From the NCBI GenBank assembly GCA_013398175.1, contig VZRZ01006181.1:3036032-3100031 (forward strand): 64,000 nt of DNA, in the 5' to 3' direction. The DNA comes from Climacteris rufus (lineage: Eukaryota; Chordata; Aves; Passeriformes; Climacteridae). The notes below the pieces were generated by a model, which did no database searches, was not told the DNA's origin, and saw nothing but the letters and a program-made list of their open reading frames with translations. The position numbers and the translations under genes were made by a program. Below, piece after piece: positions 13,131 through 27,072 of the stretch (positions are counted from its first letter, which is position 1; each line of letters opens with the position of its first letter).

Positions 13131-13600
13131 GTGCAGCTTAGCAGGCAGCTTTCTGAGTCACTGTATGCAAATTAAGCTTCCCGAGAGACTTTGCGATAAA
13201 AAAGAAGAAAGTGTCTTGTTATTTCAGTAATTGTGAGCCACTGAGCCAAATAAATCAAGGCTGCCCATAGAGCCACCCCTAACCTGGGACTGTCTGTGGC
13301 TCCTGCTCTCTCTTCAATCACTAAAGGCACTGGGATTTCCAAGAGTCACTGGGCCACCTTGATTTAGTCAACTTCTGTGTTCAGTTTGACTAGAAAATGA
13401 CCTCTCAAAGATGAGTCTAGCCTGTGCAATCAAAGGAAAACCTGTCCGCTTTTGAGTCAGACTCGCAGTCCAGACTGGCTGCTGCTGTGCTTTTCTCACT
13501 GGATTACCAAGTTACCAGAGCCCACTCGACGCTTAAACAGCCATTGAAAACAGTGTGTGATGTCTTGCTTCTGAGCAAGGAACAGTCAGAAGAGTATGAA
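13131..13600. promoter_or_regulatory. Candidate conserved non-coding element with octamer motif
   Basis: This stretch lacks repeats and carries clustered factor-type motifs: a canonical POU octamer ATGCAAAT at 13165-13172 running into TTAA, TGAGTCA at 13154-13160 (AP-1 type), and several AATCAA/ATCAAAG-type cores (TCF/LEF-like). No frame stays open through it. The call rests on appearance and on the enhancer-rich nature of this locus; an alignment to other amniotes was not possible. Confidence 0.3.
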
Positions 13601-15985
13601 TAGACTGATCAGCACCAATAAAGAGCTCCAATCTGACTGAGTAGATGTAGGAACAAGCTTTCTCTATAAATCCAAGATACAGGCATGCAGGATAGATGTG
13701 CTCACAGAGGGGGCTCGATATGTGAAATTGCAGGAATCGTTTGAGAAAATATTTGCGCAGATAAATGTAATGAATTTCCTTTTCTCTCCTTTTGCTTTGT
13801 CACTTTCCCCATCCATAAAAAGCCCCAGTTTATCTTTCTGTCCTCAGGAACAAGGAAGCTGCCAGGCACAAATTGAAGAGCCCACACTAGTGCAGAATGG
13901 AGCGAAACATCCTCCATCATCTGTACAGATCTGACCAGCCTGTATTTAAGTTTTTTCTCTGTGCAGGCACAAACACAATTAGGAAACCTGTGATTTCTCC
14001 TGAGCCTTGCCAGTCTGACAACTTGGGAGAAGGAAGTGAGGAGAATGCAGGGAGTCACTGGGCTAACAGTGATGGGCAGCTGCACTCAAAATGTCTGTTC
14101 AATCAAGGAGGGTGTACCGGGCACTGAGGTCTCACTTCACAAACTGCAACATCTTGGCACTTGGAGGCACCGTGCTCATTGTCAATCAGTCTGTGACAGC
14201 CAGCACTGCCTCCACAAGCTCTTCATTCCCCCTCCTGCCTTTTCCGGAGTGGTAGGAACTGAAGATGATAGGAAACCAGAGTTAATGAAAGGTGAGGGTA
14301 TGAGACAGAGAGAGTTTATCCTACTAAAAGCAATACAAAGGTAAACACTAAATTAAAGCCCAGGTACTGTAATGGCATGGAACACTGATGGTGCCAGGAG
14401 AGGTAAGTAGGAACAGCAGGGAAGAGATGTATACTACAGAGTATACAAATTATATTTGTGAAAGCACAGAACAAGTGGCAGGCTAAGGGCATGACTAGAA
14501 ATTGGTAAAGAAAGGCCCAACAAGGCAGATGAAGGGATAGGCAGAAAGGAAAGTGTGGAAAAGGGAGAAAAACAATGGAATGGATGGTATCATTTATACT
14601 GCATCCTTTCATGAGACTCTGTGCCCAAAAAAAAAAGAGATTAAACACAAAATTTACGTTGAAATAAAATGAGAGTTGTGAGTGTAACACACCGAGCTGG
14701 TCTTAAAAATTCTTCTCAGTATTCACAGCAGCATACAGTAACATCATATGAGCTGCATGACTTAAAGCCCTACAAATCAAAGTTAGCATGGGCCCCAAGC
14801 ACTTCATTAAACTCTTATGCATATACTATGCAATGTCAGTGTGTACCAAGAGGTTGGGTATTTATTCTCAAAAGCATGTATGCCTGTATGTGTTTGTTCC
14901 GTACATGCTATAGATAACTTTACACAGATGAAATTTCCACAAATTAATCATTCTAAGATTTTGGGTGAGCTGCTGATTACTTTTCAGTCTTCATACCATG
15001 GAAACTCTGTCCTGAACACATACATGCTGCATTCCTGTCTTGAATTTCACCACAGATTTGCATTCAGTTGCATCTGTGCCATTCATTGAGATTTAAACCA
15101 GAAAGAAGTTCTGGTGTATTTCCTGAAGAAATCATGATATTAAAGTCTTTCTGGGGGAACATGAAGAATGTAAGAAATGTATGTAAGAAAACAGTTTTTT
15201 AACTTCCACAAGTGAAATTCATACAAGAGAACTGGAAAACGGAGTCAGCTCAGCTCCCACTTAGCAGAAAGTTTCATTAGAACTAAAAAGTAGTGCCTGA
15301 TAAGACACTTCTCTAGAGGCCCCTAACCTGTTAACAGGAATAGGAAGATCTTTAAAGTGAGAGTTTTACTCAGTGTATTGCACATTGCAAGTACCACAGC
15401 CATGTAACAATGCTGAATTTGTGTGGCTTTGCCTCTTGTATATGAATCCCAAGCCAAGTGATCATTTGAGGCTTTACATAGTGTGATATTTGCCTTTCAT
15501 TTTACACAGATATCTATAATTGCATATTCTAATAAGTGGTGAAAAATGTGAGGCTTTTAATGTCCTAAAGACTGCAGTGGACCCTCAGGCTGAAGCCTCC
15601 TGCTCCAAGTTTCAAAGGACAGCGAAATGCAATGACAATTATATCCTCTGAAATAGAAGGTTTATTGTGTACAGCCAGGGCAGATGCTCACTTAGCTGTA
15701 ACTGAGCTGCTAAAACAAAAGCTATGTTTACCTGCTGCTGCTCAGTAGATTTGAAGTCTGACAAATCTGTTTGCTGCAATGCAAGAGGAGCCACGAGCAT
15801 GCTTTAGGTTTAATGGCACACCTCTTGATGAGCCCTGAAATACTGCTCTGGGAGGTGAAGAGGAGGTGAAAATACACTTTCCTCAGTTAGAAACCATCCC
15901 TGGACCACGAAATACACTTTGGTTGGGAAAAGGTGCATCACAAGAGTGTCAAAAGAAGTACAAGGGTCAATAAAAGAACCATGGA
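13601..15985. other. Gene-free DNA
   Basis: Open frames on both strands here, up to about 127 codons, show no domain, no splice structure and no codon pattern suggesting coding. A good donor-like AG|GTAAGT occurs at 14401-14408, but its upstream frame is closed by a stop, so it cannot be the missing ZBTB20 start exon. No other feature is visible. Confidence 0.5.
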
Positions 15986-16470
15986 CAAAACCTGCCAGAT
16001 TTAACAGAACATTAATTCAAGCTGCTAGGCTTTAAAACCAAGCTTTTCTTTATTGACTTTGTGGGAATGTTAGTGAAGAATGTAAATTAAAGCCCAGCTG
16101 ACGAATCTGGGCGACTGTGATGTGATGAATTTTTGTAAATGTAAATAATAAAACGATGTTCAGTAAAAGATAACCATTGTTACATTCTGCTTTAAAATAG
16201 CCCTATTTAGAACCAGTTGCTTTTCTAATATATAGCACATGGATTTCCATTAGCATCGTTGGGATGACTTCATGCATACCTTGGGGCAAGTTTTGGCCCT
16301 AAATGTTCTATAATTAAGTTCTAGTGGCTCACACAGTAAGCTCGAGTTTTAGATAACTTACTTAAAGCTGCTAGCATTTAAATGGCCACAACTGGGGCCT
16401 TGATGTTAATGCCCCATTAATCCCCCTGCTCGGAGATTCAGGTTTTCCTGCTCCAACATCTGTTGCACCA
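15986..16470. promoter_or_regulatory. Candidate conserved non-coding element with SOX-like motif
   Basis: AT-rich but non-repetitive sequence contains CCATTGTTA (SOX-type, in 16170-16185), several TAATTA/ATTAA homeodomain cores, TTTAAATGGCC and GCCCCATTAAT blocks. The dense, low-noise wording resembles known vertebrate enhancers. The evidence is qualitative only. Confidence 0.3.
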
Positions 16471-19400
16471 GCAGTAGGTTCACCTACACTGACACTATGC
16501 AGACAGTCAGGTACACAGGGGAGGGTGTGCAGGGCTCTGCTAAAGGGACTGTTCTAGCAGAACCACAGTTTGTACTGGGTGGAGCCATGCTCCTTGCTTC
16601 TGCCTGAAAATCATCTTTATGTATCATATCCAGCCAAGCCAAATAATGGCTAAAGTTTTTTGAGATGTCCTAGACTCCCATTTGGGTCTCTCAGCATCTC
16701 TTACTTTAGCAGGAGCTGAATCAGACATAAAATAGACATTAGGTATTCTAACAACTAATACTTTATGAGCCAGGAAAAAAAATATTTGTACCCTTTGGAT
16801 GTCAAGATAGCTGTATTTTGAAAGTAAGATCTATTTGCATTTGACTATCTTCTGTTGCTCTGGTCTGAGAAATCTTAGACTTGTCAGAGATGTAGATGCT
16901 TTCTGAATATAGACACATGGTGTTGTTTGCATTAGTATTTGGGGGTATTGTAACAAGATCTTTCTTATTGTGGATCCTACTATGATTATCTCTGTGGGGG
17001 ATGGTTTAAAAACTTCAGCTCATATACAGAGTAAGTTCTTGCTTGCATAGAATTTAATCTATTAGCACTCTGTGGATGACACTGACTTCTAGGTAACTCT
17101 CAGGCATAATTAGGAAATGCTTTTTGACCTTTGAGGGGCTTTATGGGATTTGGTTGCTTTCTTAATTATCTGAATTAGCCTGATTAGCTCTGCCATTGAT
17201 TCTCTTCCATGCCTTGTCTCTCTGGTTACATTGGTGTACCCTTCCTCAGGGAAAGTCAGATATTGTTTTACTGGGGGAAAGAGCCCTGTCTCTTTTCCCA
17301 GACTTAAATGGAAGGTATGTGATCTCAGGAAGGGATGGCCAAGCATGTTTCTGTGAGCTGAGAGGCCTTTTTTAATGTTGGTTTGAGGCAAAGGCAGACT
17401 GTTCTTTGTATATCATTTTAGGGATCAATTTGCATACACACATCGTACTTTTAGGTAGGCTTATTTTATAAATCTTAGTAAATTTTTAAAATCCCTTTAC
17501 ACTTAAAGAAAGTTGTCATAAGTATTGTCAAAGTGATAAAAATCACACCACTTTAGGCAGTTTGAGTCGCTAGTGACTGCAATGTTATGCTTGGTGTTTA
17601 GAAAAGCTCTCAGCTGTCAGTCATATCAGCAGTACACACTGGGGTAGGAGTGCTGCTTTGGACAGGCTGAAGGTAATTAAAACATCCCATCTATAAGGAC
17701 TCACAGTATGAACTTTAAAATTAGCTTGCACTTGGGGGAGTGAGCAGCATTGTATTTCCTCCTCATATTTAAGTGTTATCCTAGCCAGAATGGGTGTCGT
17801 AAGTGTTCTGCCTGCTGTCAGCTGCTTGGAAGGTCCTCTGTGACGTACATGGGGCTTTAGGATGCAAGGCCTGTGGAAGCTGAGGTAAGCCATGAAATAT
17901 TACATGAATCTTGTAAGTGTAGAGGTCAGGTTATCAGTGTGCATCAGCTGGAAAATAAACACACAGCCTCAAGCCACCTTTGTCACAAGACTCCACAGCA
18001 CCAGGCAGACACATGGTGGGCTTGTCTTCTGTCAGGCTCAGCAGGAATTCCTTTCTGTTCTTTAAAAGAAGCTATATTTGGCTGTGCAGATGGACAGGTA
18101 CATACCATTAGTTTGCAGGGACCTGCAGGAAGCTAATAAGGTGCACAGGCTGTGGTTTGTCAATATATGGGCTTCAGGGACCAAACCAGTTGAATAAATT
18201 TGCCTCTTTGGCTACTCAGATTTGCCAACATATTGTACAGCTCTCCCACTCATGCCAGCACAGCTGTTTGTAGAGTCAAGCTACAAATAGACAACCAATC
18301 TTTCTTTAAATCATGAATTTTTGCTGGGATCGGGGAGTAATTTTTTGCAATGGTCTGGGGAGTAATGAGAATACCTTATCTGATATTGCTTCTGAAATCA
18401 CCGTTTCATTGGATCTCCAGCCTGAGGGCATGATTTGCAAAGTAATCAGTACTGCATTTATGTTTACCATTTTGTGGAGGAAGCACCATTGCTGGTACAA
18501 CCAGCTTGACTTCTTCAAAGATGTATCTTAATGCTGAATTTGGACTTGGCCAGTGAGGAAGGTTAGCAGAAGAATAACTCAGAAGCCAATATGATCTTTA
18601 TATAATGTCACCTGAAACTTTATGAGATATTTTCCCTTCACACGAAGGAAGGAGCTAACAGTCAGCAGTGCTGTACTTGCAAGACCTGAGGCTAAGTGCA
18701 GAGTCAGGAAGATGCTGCAGTGTCAGGAAGGTGCTGCTTTGTCAGGGCTGCATGGCAGCATAAAATCTGAAGTAGCCCCTCCTATGTGAGGCCACAGTGG
18801 GGTTAAATCACTTAGTGTCTCTGGTTCAAAGCAGGTTGTCTTTTTTCCCCTTGCTTCCAGAAAATATAAAAACAGACAGCACTTAAATGAAGATACCACT
18901 AACCTCATTTTTCTCTTTGATAACACAACTGCTGTAAAGACAGACTTTGTCCTTCTTGCTGAAAACTATCAATAAAAGCAAGTTTATTTCTCTGTCTCTA
19001 CCTTCCCCTTGTTTCTCACCCAAAAGGTCTTTACTTTCCAGTTAAAAAATCTAAGGGTTATTTCCAGTGCGGGCTGAAATCAGTCAGGATCTGGTTTGTT
19101 TTAAGTAGTAAATTCTGTCTCAGGTTTAGCTGGTGGTTTTCCTGTCTGCACTCCTTGCTTCTGGGGGAGGTTATGGATAGGAAGTGACAGCGATGTTTCA
19201 TCTAATCGTGTCCAGACACTTGTGCTCCCTCCACTGCCACCCCCTACAAGTCTCTGTCATACTTTTTGTCTGTGTGTGCAGTTTTTTGCAGTGTTTCAAT
19301 ACTGAGGTAAGTGGAGTATTATTTTTTCTTTTATGGGCTTATATCCATGGTTCAATAGTATGGAAGAGTGCAAGGCTCACTCTCTGTCTGTCATTGACTC

Positions 19401-20094
19401 TCTTAGGATGCTTTCTAGAGAGCAATGAGCTCCCTCTTTGCACAATCAGGTGTCCGGATTTGTGACACAAGCGTTTAAACTTTTCATAGTCTAGCCAACT
19501 CATAGTTCAGGAGATCACATATCCTTTAAAGTCATTTCCCCAACTCCATTCTCACATCTTGTTGCCTGATCCATATATGCTGCTCTCTTTTTATGCAATG
19601 GATTATCCACTCTGCTGTGTGGCTATTCCTCATTGGGAATCTGATGCTAAAAGTCATTTCCTCAACAGCTAGGTTTTGCTTCTTGTTGTTTTACTTTTTT
19701 CTTCATATACAACTCTGCCTAATTCACAGGGTTATCCAATGAACATGAATTTAGTATCCTTCTGGTTAACCATCATCTTACCTGCCAAAGTGTGTTTCAT
19801 GGGTTTCCATATTTTTACGGATGGTTTTTAGGCCAGGAAAACACAGTGTACCTTGGAGTCATCATCATCAAACTGGAAAAACAATCAAGACCTGCTCAGC
19901 CCATCTCCCCAGGGCCAATGAAGGATGTGTGCATTGCATATCTAGTGTTTTGTCTAGGTCAGTTTTAAATTCACAGTCAGACTTCAGTGCCTTCCCTAAG
20001 GAGACTTTTTCAGGCCTCTAGTATTTCCTCCTTGGAATTTCAGCTTTATGTTACTGGTCTTGATTTCATCCATATACCTTTTTAGCTACCCTCT

Positions 20095-20132
20095 TTTCTT
20101 TCTCTTTTTTTTCTTTTTTTTTTTTTTTTTTT
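20095..20132. repeat. T-rich homopolymer tract
   Basis: Runs of T with two C interruptions, ending in about 20 consecutive T. No target-site duplication or SINE body was noticed beside it. Confidence 0.8.
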
Positions 20133-22751
20133 GCATTTGCACCTTTCAATTATATGCAGCTTGTTTTCATGCCTTTCCCTTCATCTGATAGTCATTGGCT
20201 TGTAACTAGGCTATTGCAGATGTAGCTCTTAATTTCTTTCCCTAATGGCTCAGTCTTTCCACCACGCTGGTTGCTTATGAGGCTCTTCTCTGAACTCTCT
20301 CCAGTCACTCTGATGAGGAGGTGCCCAGAAACAAATGTCACATTCCAGGTGATTTCACCTCGGAGCAGAGACAGAGAGGCTATTGCTATATCTTGCTGTT
20401 ATGTGATGTGATTACTTAGCTTTTAATGGTGATGATTTGTCTAGACTTTTCTCTGTGTGTTCATTCTAGACTGTGGCCATTGTCTGTGCTTCTTCAAAAG
20501 ATTCTTTTTAAAAGCCTCCAGGCCTGTTCCATTGATCTGAACTGTTCATTTTCCTTTCAGGCTCCTTCGTCCCCTTTCCTCCCTCTTTTTCCTCAAGTGC
20601 AGTTGTCACAAAGTCAGTTTAATCCTCTCAGGTTTTGTGTGTTTCAGATACTTCAGTTAACAGTTCAGCTCCACCTGCTTTCAGAGCCAATCCTTATGGG
20701 CCAGGATTTTGAGGCTACTTGCTCCAATCTCAAGGAAATACTGGCACTCACCTTTAGCTAGCTAAGTCTATTCAAGGCTTCCTTGAAAATGTTCAAGTCA
20801 GTAATGAGTCTTCATGAGACTCAAAGGTAACATGCATGCTCAGTCTGGGCACTTCTTCCCAGTCCTTGGATGACTTGAGCCCAGATATTTCTCCTTTTGG
20901 TGTTTATCCATATAACTATATAGAAGGATCCAAAGAGAAATGCCGTGTTGAATTTGGAATTTTTGAAGGTGTTTGTATTCCAGTACAGATTTTGCTCTGG
21001 CACTTACTGTAAAAAGAACTGACGTCAGGTTAAAGTAAACAAATAATCTGAGCAGCTTCTTAAAATGCATGGAATGTAAAAGGCAAGACTTCATTTCTCT
21101 CCAATGCTCTCCACCAGATAAACCTACTTTGTCCATCTCACAGATATTCCTGTTATGCTTACAAACATGGGAGTATTTTTTGTAATCATGTTGCTCATTC
21201 CTCAAATATTTACTCTTGGCATGCATATATGCAGACATAAGAGAAAGCTTTTGCATTTCCATATGCCCAGAATACTTTGGGTTCATGTTTAGCTCTGGTG
21301 TGGCACCCCTTGGGTAGCAGCACTACTTGTGACCTTTGTTGCTCACTGCGATGTCATGACCTCTGTGCTAATTGTAGCTTGGTATTGAAAAGGCAGAATT
21401 TATGTCCTTGTTACCAAAGCCTGGTCAGGATAAGATAAGAAAAAGATACATACCTTTCCACTGACTGCTAATTTTGATAGTGCGAGATAAGAAAAATACA
21501 CAGAATACAGGGGAAGGCACCATAAGCTGCTATAAATATATTTGTGTTGAAATGCATACTGAGTTCTCTGTGTCCTATAGATGAACATGCTTGTGCTAGT
21601 CCTTTTGGGCTGGTAACACATTAGTGCTTGGGGGTTTTGGTAGATATATTTTTAATCAGTAAACTAACCAGATTTTGGGCCATTCTGTCTCTTGAGACAT
21701 TGATGAACATATTTGATTCTGCATGGCTGACTCACAGCATCTTGGTATCTTCTGTTTGTAATTTATGTCTGAATAAAAGGGTTTGGAAAAGTTGTCTCAA
21801 AGTTGCATTAAATCAGGATAATTTAGTTTTGTTTTTATACTTCTCTTCATTTTTAGCATTCTTATTTTGTATCTCTTTCTCTCTCTTTCTAATATTTAGT
21901 TTACTCTATCAAGGCCAATTCCACCATATCTCCTATTAGAAAACTCGGAATTTTTAGAGAGCCAGGCCTATTTTAAACACAAGCAAAACAGGTAGGTGCC
22001 TAAGATTGTGGATTGATGGAACAGAGAGACCAAATGGATGGTCCCCAAGGTCTTAGAGCAGTACGGTTTCTTGCCTGAACTGCTGCTGTTGAGAGTCTGT
22101 GCAAATAGGCAGCTCCCCAAGTAGTCATAACTTCTCCTCACCTCTCTTTCCATCAGGCCAGCAGTGTGGTGTTATCTTGCAGGGAAGGGGCACGTGTACA
22201 CAATGTTGGAAGGTTGCAGCCAGCCAGGGCTCCCTCTTACCATTTACACGATGATGTTTGCAGGGGCAACTTCTTCGCCCATTTGGCTGGGAAGCTTTAC
22301 ACTTCCTTGGAAATAAAACACAAAAAAGGAAGTTATTTGTTCTCTTCCTGTGATTTGAGGAGGTGGTTGACTTGTGGAATTTCTTTTTCAAATGTTTCCC
22401 AAATCTTTACATTCCTTTTTGTCTTTCCTGCCATTTAATAGTTTCTGCATAAAAACCTTGAAGTGTTTGTTCAACACCCATGAATTAAGATGCCTGTGAA
22501 GTTGATCTGTTATTATCTTGATTTGTCTTAAAGAGAAGCTGAAGCAGAAAGCACTGAAATGTCTTTCTCAAGGCCAAGCATAGATTCCCCAGAAGAGGTG
22601 TAAGCAAGACCCAGATTTCCTGATTCTAATGCTGTTTTTTAAAATAAATAGAATTCCCTTTTGACTTCTGAGGATGTTCTTTGATGGTGGTGACAGCCAT
22701 GTTCATATTTGTAAAATTTTTCTTTTTCTTTTTCATCTCACATCCTTTAAA

Positions 22752-22792
22752 CATTATTATTGTTGTTATTATTTTTATTATTGTTGTTGTTG
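22752..22792. repeat. (ATT)n/(GTT)n trinucleotide microsatellite
   Basis: Alternating ATT and GTT units fill about 40 bases; the Leu-rich frame across it is an artefact. Confidence 0.8.
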
Positions 22793-23699
22793 CCAGGTCT
22801 AAACAATTTCTATTTTTATTTTGGCAGCCATGAATCTTCCATCAAATCAGTGGATTTGTCACTTATTAAACTTCTTCATAGTATCAAAATTGATGAGATT
22901 GAGTTGAGGCTGCTTTTACTCTTTTTTTTAAACTTTTTTTGTCTTTTAATAAAGGAAAATCAAACTGATATGTTCCACATTTACACCTGTACCTTCTTTC
23001 ACTTGGTATATTGTGATTGATGGCTCTGTTTCTTACTCCTTCTTTTCTATTATCACGCATATCCATTTGTAGTAAAATACCCATCTATCTTCAGTGCTGT
23101 ATTTTCACACTGCAGTCAAAAACCTCATTGCCTCTCAGGCACCAATTGCAAGCCCTTTTCTTTTCTGTCCTTTCTTGGAGATTTGTGTGGCAGCTCAGTC
23201 CTGCTGCAGACTAAAACCTTTGCCTCTTTTTTCCTTACTCATGCCATGAAGTCATAGCTGTCTGTGATATCACAGTGGGCTGCCCTGGGAAGTTTTGTAA
23301 TATCTGAAGGAGAGGATTATAGCTAGGTTAACAAAGCAGTGGCAGGACTGGAATGATAAAGGTGTTTATCATACCATAAAGCATCTTGTTAATTAGAAAT
23401 TTAAGCACAGACGTTTCCTGTTTTTTGAGGGAGAGCTGGAATTTTATCTGCTTTTCTCTCAAGCTTCATCAAGGAAGTTCACATTTATAAAGCAAGAGGA
23501 ACTGAAGCTGCACTTTGTTTTCTTCACTGTAAGAGGGAAGGGGAAAGTGTGCAGGCAGGCTAGGTCTATAACATTGATTTGTAACCAACAAAGGAAATGT
23601 CTACTTATGAGACACAAATCAATGTAACCAGACTGTGAAAGTACAAACAGAGATGTGAGAAAATTATTTGATCGTTAGTCTTCCTTTTGAAAAGACAGA

Positions 23700-23762
23700 G
23701 GGCCAAATTCTGCTCTCATTTATGAGGATGTAACTTCCATGAAAACCAGAGGAGACTTGCCA
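23700..23762. repeat. Possible remnant of an old amniote repeat
   Basis: The opening GGGCCAAATTCTGCTCTCA matches the start of a dispersed amniote sequence that I recall as being followed by TTACAC and GTGTAAAT blocks. Here similarity fades after about 40 bases, so this is either a heavily decayed copy or a coincidence. Confidence 0.3.
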
Positions 23763-26700
23763 ATGTAATTATGAACAAAATTTCATATGATGTCCTTCTG
23801 ATGGATGGAGGTATAAGGCGTTAGAGGCAGGAAGGGGGCTAGGCAGGAAAGGAAGGATGCTGTAGCAAAGAGGATATGAACCATGTTTTGGTGTTAATGA
23901 ATTGTAGGTAGAGAAAACATATTGATGTTCCCTCTCATGCAGAGGTGACCTGTATGAACTGTGCACCTTCTTAATTCAGTTGAAATCAAAACAGTTTTCA
24001 TTCATATGAGAATTGGTTGCCACAGGCTGAAATACTTTCTTGGAGACAGACTTGTCTCCTGAGAATTATCTGATCCTGCCGATTCTAGACTACAGGGTCC
24101 ATTATCTAGGAAAACCATGTATTAACAACAAAATATCTGTATTTTAAAGGTAGGATGAAAACTTGGTTGTCTAAGTCCTTTTGGCCAGTGGAAAGTAATA
24201 GATACTGATTTGGAAATGAAGTCCTTTATTCATCCATGGCTAGTCTGTACAAGGACAATGTGCTTCTCAGGCAGGGCGACTTTGTCTGCCCTGGAGCTGT
24301 TTGCACCCCCAGATTCACCCTGTAGATTGATAGAACTTGTTGTTTCCATGCAAAATCAGTTGCTGAAGCTGCAGTTTGACAGCACAGTGGATATTGGTCA
24401 TAAAACCGTATCAAAACCACTGCAGCCATGTACCACAAAATGTTGATTTAGGATAAATTCACACACTGATTTGAACGTTTTCAGAACAAATGGATTAGCT
24501 TTTTATATGGCAGGCTGGATGTCAGATCAGGTATCACCTGTCTGCGCCACTCTGACTTCAGGCTACATTATGTATCATCTGCTCTCTTGCAGCAACACAA
24601 ACTCTTGCTAATTTAACAGTAATGTGATCATGTGCCAGTGCCCAAACCAGGTCAGATCCACACTGACGACTGATCTGAGTCTGTTCATTAGTGGGGAAAC
24701 TCATGTTGACTTCGGTTTCAAAAATGCACCCAAGTGGAGGGAAACTACCTTCTTTAGCTGCACACCCTGCTTCAGTCAAGGATTCAGCCCCTCTTCATCT
24801 GCAGCAGCTCCTTGAGTTTGCACAGGTACCGGGATTTCCCCGTATGTCTCCATCCAATTCCATTAGTGCAGTCACTGGAAAGAGAAAGGCCAACACATAC
24901 ATACATACACACACAGTTTTAAAGGCTTGGGACTCAGTGGGAGAGGTAGATATTTTTATTATGGTTAAACTGCTCTTAATTCCTGGGGATATTGTTTTAT
25001 TTATGCCACAATACAAGATTAAATCAGGCCATGGCTTCCCAACAGACAAACAAAGCGAGTCTAAACAAATTATACTTTTGAAAGCTTTTGGGATAAGAAT
25101 AATTTTGAATCTAAATGCATTAAAGTGACATTAAATAACAAAAAGCTTACATTTATTGCAAGTTAAACTTCTCTTTCCAGAAGGAGGTGCAACAAGTTCT
25201 GTCATTTTACTTTGTAAACAGAAAAAAGTCCTCTTTTTCATTTTTCTGAACTACTCTTGGCCTTTTGAGATGGAGGCAAAACTCTCCCTGGCACTTGCCC
25301 CTAACTCTCACATGTAGTAAATATTTCCCCTTGAGTGCTCTTTGTGTCGTGATATCTTAAAATAAGTGTCTTTCTGTCAGGCATTGCTCTTATATAATAC
25401 ATGTTGTCATCTGGAGTGAGGCACAGTTGTGCATATTTAGCTGGTTTGCTTTGTAATGCGTCATTACAAGTGACCAAAAACATGGTACAGGAAGTTGTTT
25501 GTGTGCTTTTTTTCATTGCTTATGCAACTCCCAAGCAGAAAATGTTCTTGAGAGCAGATGGTACAGAAAAGTCAATTGCAAGTTCCATTTTCCAGATGCA
25601 TAGATGTTTCATGTCTTCTTGAAGCCATTTCAGATGGCTTTGTAAACTTGAGTCCAACTTTCTTTTAACCCTTTACTGGGTCACCAGTTAAAATGTTTCT
25701 TACAGGAGTTTTAGTCCAAATAAAAATAACCTGAATGCACAAGATCCATTGTGTTCTCAGATGCTTAGCCAGAATCTGGGACATAGTGTTATAATCAGCA
25801 ATTAAAATATTAATACTCCTTTTCTAGCAGGGGTGCTGCAAGTTCAGCAACTGATGCGTGTTCTATGGTTTCCATTTGTTTCTCTCTTTCAGCTTTCTAA
25901 AGAATACATTGTAATACAGAGGGGCCAATATCTGAATTTCTTACTGATTGACAAAGGAATTACTAGATAGTGAAGGCAAATTAATTTGACTTCCTACAGA
26001 AAAGGTGAGAACTTCTTGCCCTAGGGCAGTAACACAGTCAGCTCACGACTGCATGATACTGATAAACTACAGTTTACAACTCAGTAGGTTTCTTGTTTGA
26101 TTTGGTTTTTTTTCACTTGCTTGGGTCTTTGGACTTCTCACAGTAGGCTTATTGCTGCTGAACTGTAGGCTTTTATTTGATAACAAATAAAAGTACCAGT
26201 CCAATTTTTTCCCTGTTGCACCCACAGAAATCAGTAGGAGATCAAATGAGTATTGTAGACTAACTTAGTGGGAGGGCATCCATGAAAGTCAGTCTGCAAT
26301 TGTGGGCCAGACCAGTCACTTTGTGAGTTCAAACAAAATTTAAGTTTAGTTCAGGTCTGACTTTACTGTAAAGTGATTTGTAGATCCAGGGACTCATAAG
26401 AAGTAAGATACTTGATCCCATACTAACAATACTAAATTGTCAGTTGTTGTCCATAGATCCTGAGAAATCAGAAAGTATGATTTCTCCAGTATGGCATGCC
26501 TTGGGCTGAAATAAGCATAGAACCAGAGTCTGACATCTGACACACTAAGTTTTGTTATTTTTAAATACTCCCAACAAACTTTAAAGAAATATTATCTAAG
26601 CAAGAAAGATAATAGATTTAGAAATAAAAGGTCAAGGAGAGCATTTTTTGTTATGTCATCACTTAAGTTTTTAGCTGTTTCTTCACATGTGTTTTATTCA

Positions 26701-26964
26701 CAAGATGTGAAGAGATGAACCTAAACTGAACTCTCAAAGCTGAACAAATTCAGAAGAGAAAGTGACTTTCCAAATCCCTGGCTCCAATACATGTCTTAAA
26801 GTGAGAGAATATAGAGGTTTAGGATGACTGAAATCTGGCTCTTATGTTGGTAATAGCACATAATTCAAGCTTAGGTGCCCAGATATGGTGATTAATCGTC
26901 AGAGAGGTCAGAAGGAATGGGTTTCTTTGGAAAACCTTGTGAAATAGTCTAGAACCACTCCATT

Positions 26965-27072
26965 TGAAAACAGGCTCCCAAGGGAGGTGGTCCCTACACC
27001 AAGGCCAAAAGAGTTCAGGAAGTGTCTGGATGGTGCTCAATTATATGATTTAGTTTTAGGTAGTCATGCAAC
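26965..27072 (+). mobile_element. CR1 LINE 3'-end fragment (sense)
   Basis: CAGGCTCCCAAGGGAGGTGG, then GAGTTCAGGAAGTGTCTGGA and TTTTAGGTAGTC, follow the order of the avian CR1 3' region (CAGGCT-CCCAGGGA-GTGGT, TTCAAGAAG-TTTGGA, TTTTAGGTGGTCCTG). The terminal 8-bp repeats are missing or decayed. It is non-coding and 5'-truncated, as usual for CR1. Divergence looks high, suggesting an old insertion. Confidence 0.75.

Larger units (their letters stand above)
16471..26964. other. Gene-free DNA
   Basis: No exon or RNA gene was recognised over about 10 kb. A T-rich run, a trinucleotide repeat and a possible old amniote repeat are listed separately. The longest frames, near 20.84-21.29 kb (- strand) and 24.69-25.13 kb (+ strand), look random. 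Regions near 24.55-24.75 kb and 24.95-25.30 kb are non-repetitive and could be conserved, but I cannot separate them from background. Confidence 0.5.

Noticed and set aside
14391..14408. Good donor AG|GTAAGT as end of the missing ZBTB20 start exon
   Set aside because: In the frame needed to join 44213, a TGA lies just upstream with no Met after it. It could still be an untranslated exon, but nothing supports that.
20840..21286. 148-codon open frame, - strand
   Set aside because: No domain, no splice structure and AT-driven composition; the length is within what chance gives over 64 kb.
24691..25128. 145-codon open frame, + strand
   Set aside because: Includes a CATACA/CACACA microsatellite stretch, and no domain is visible.
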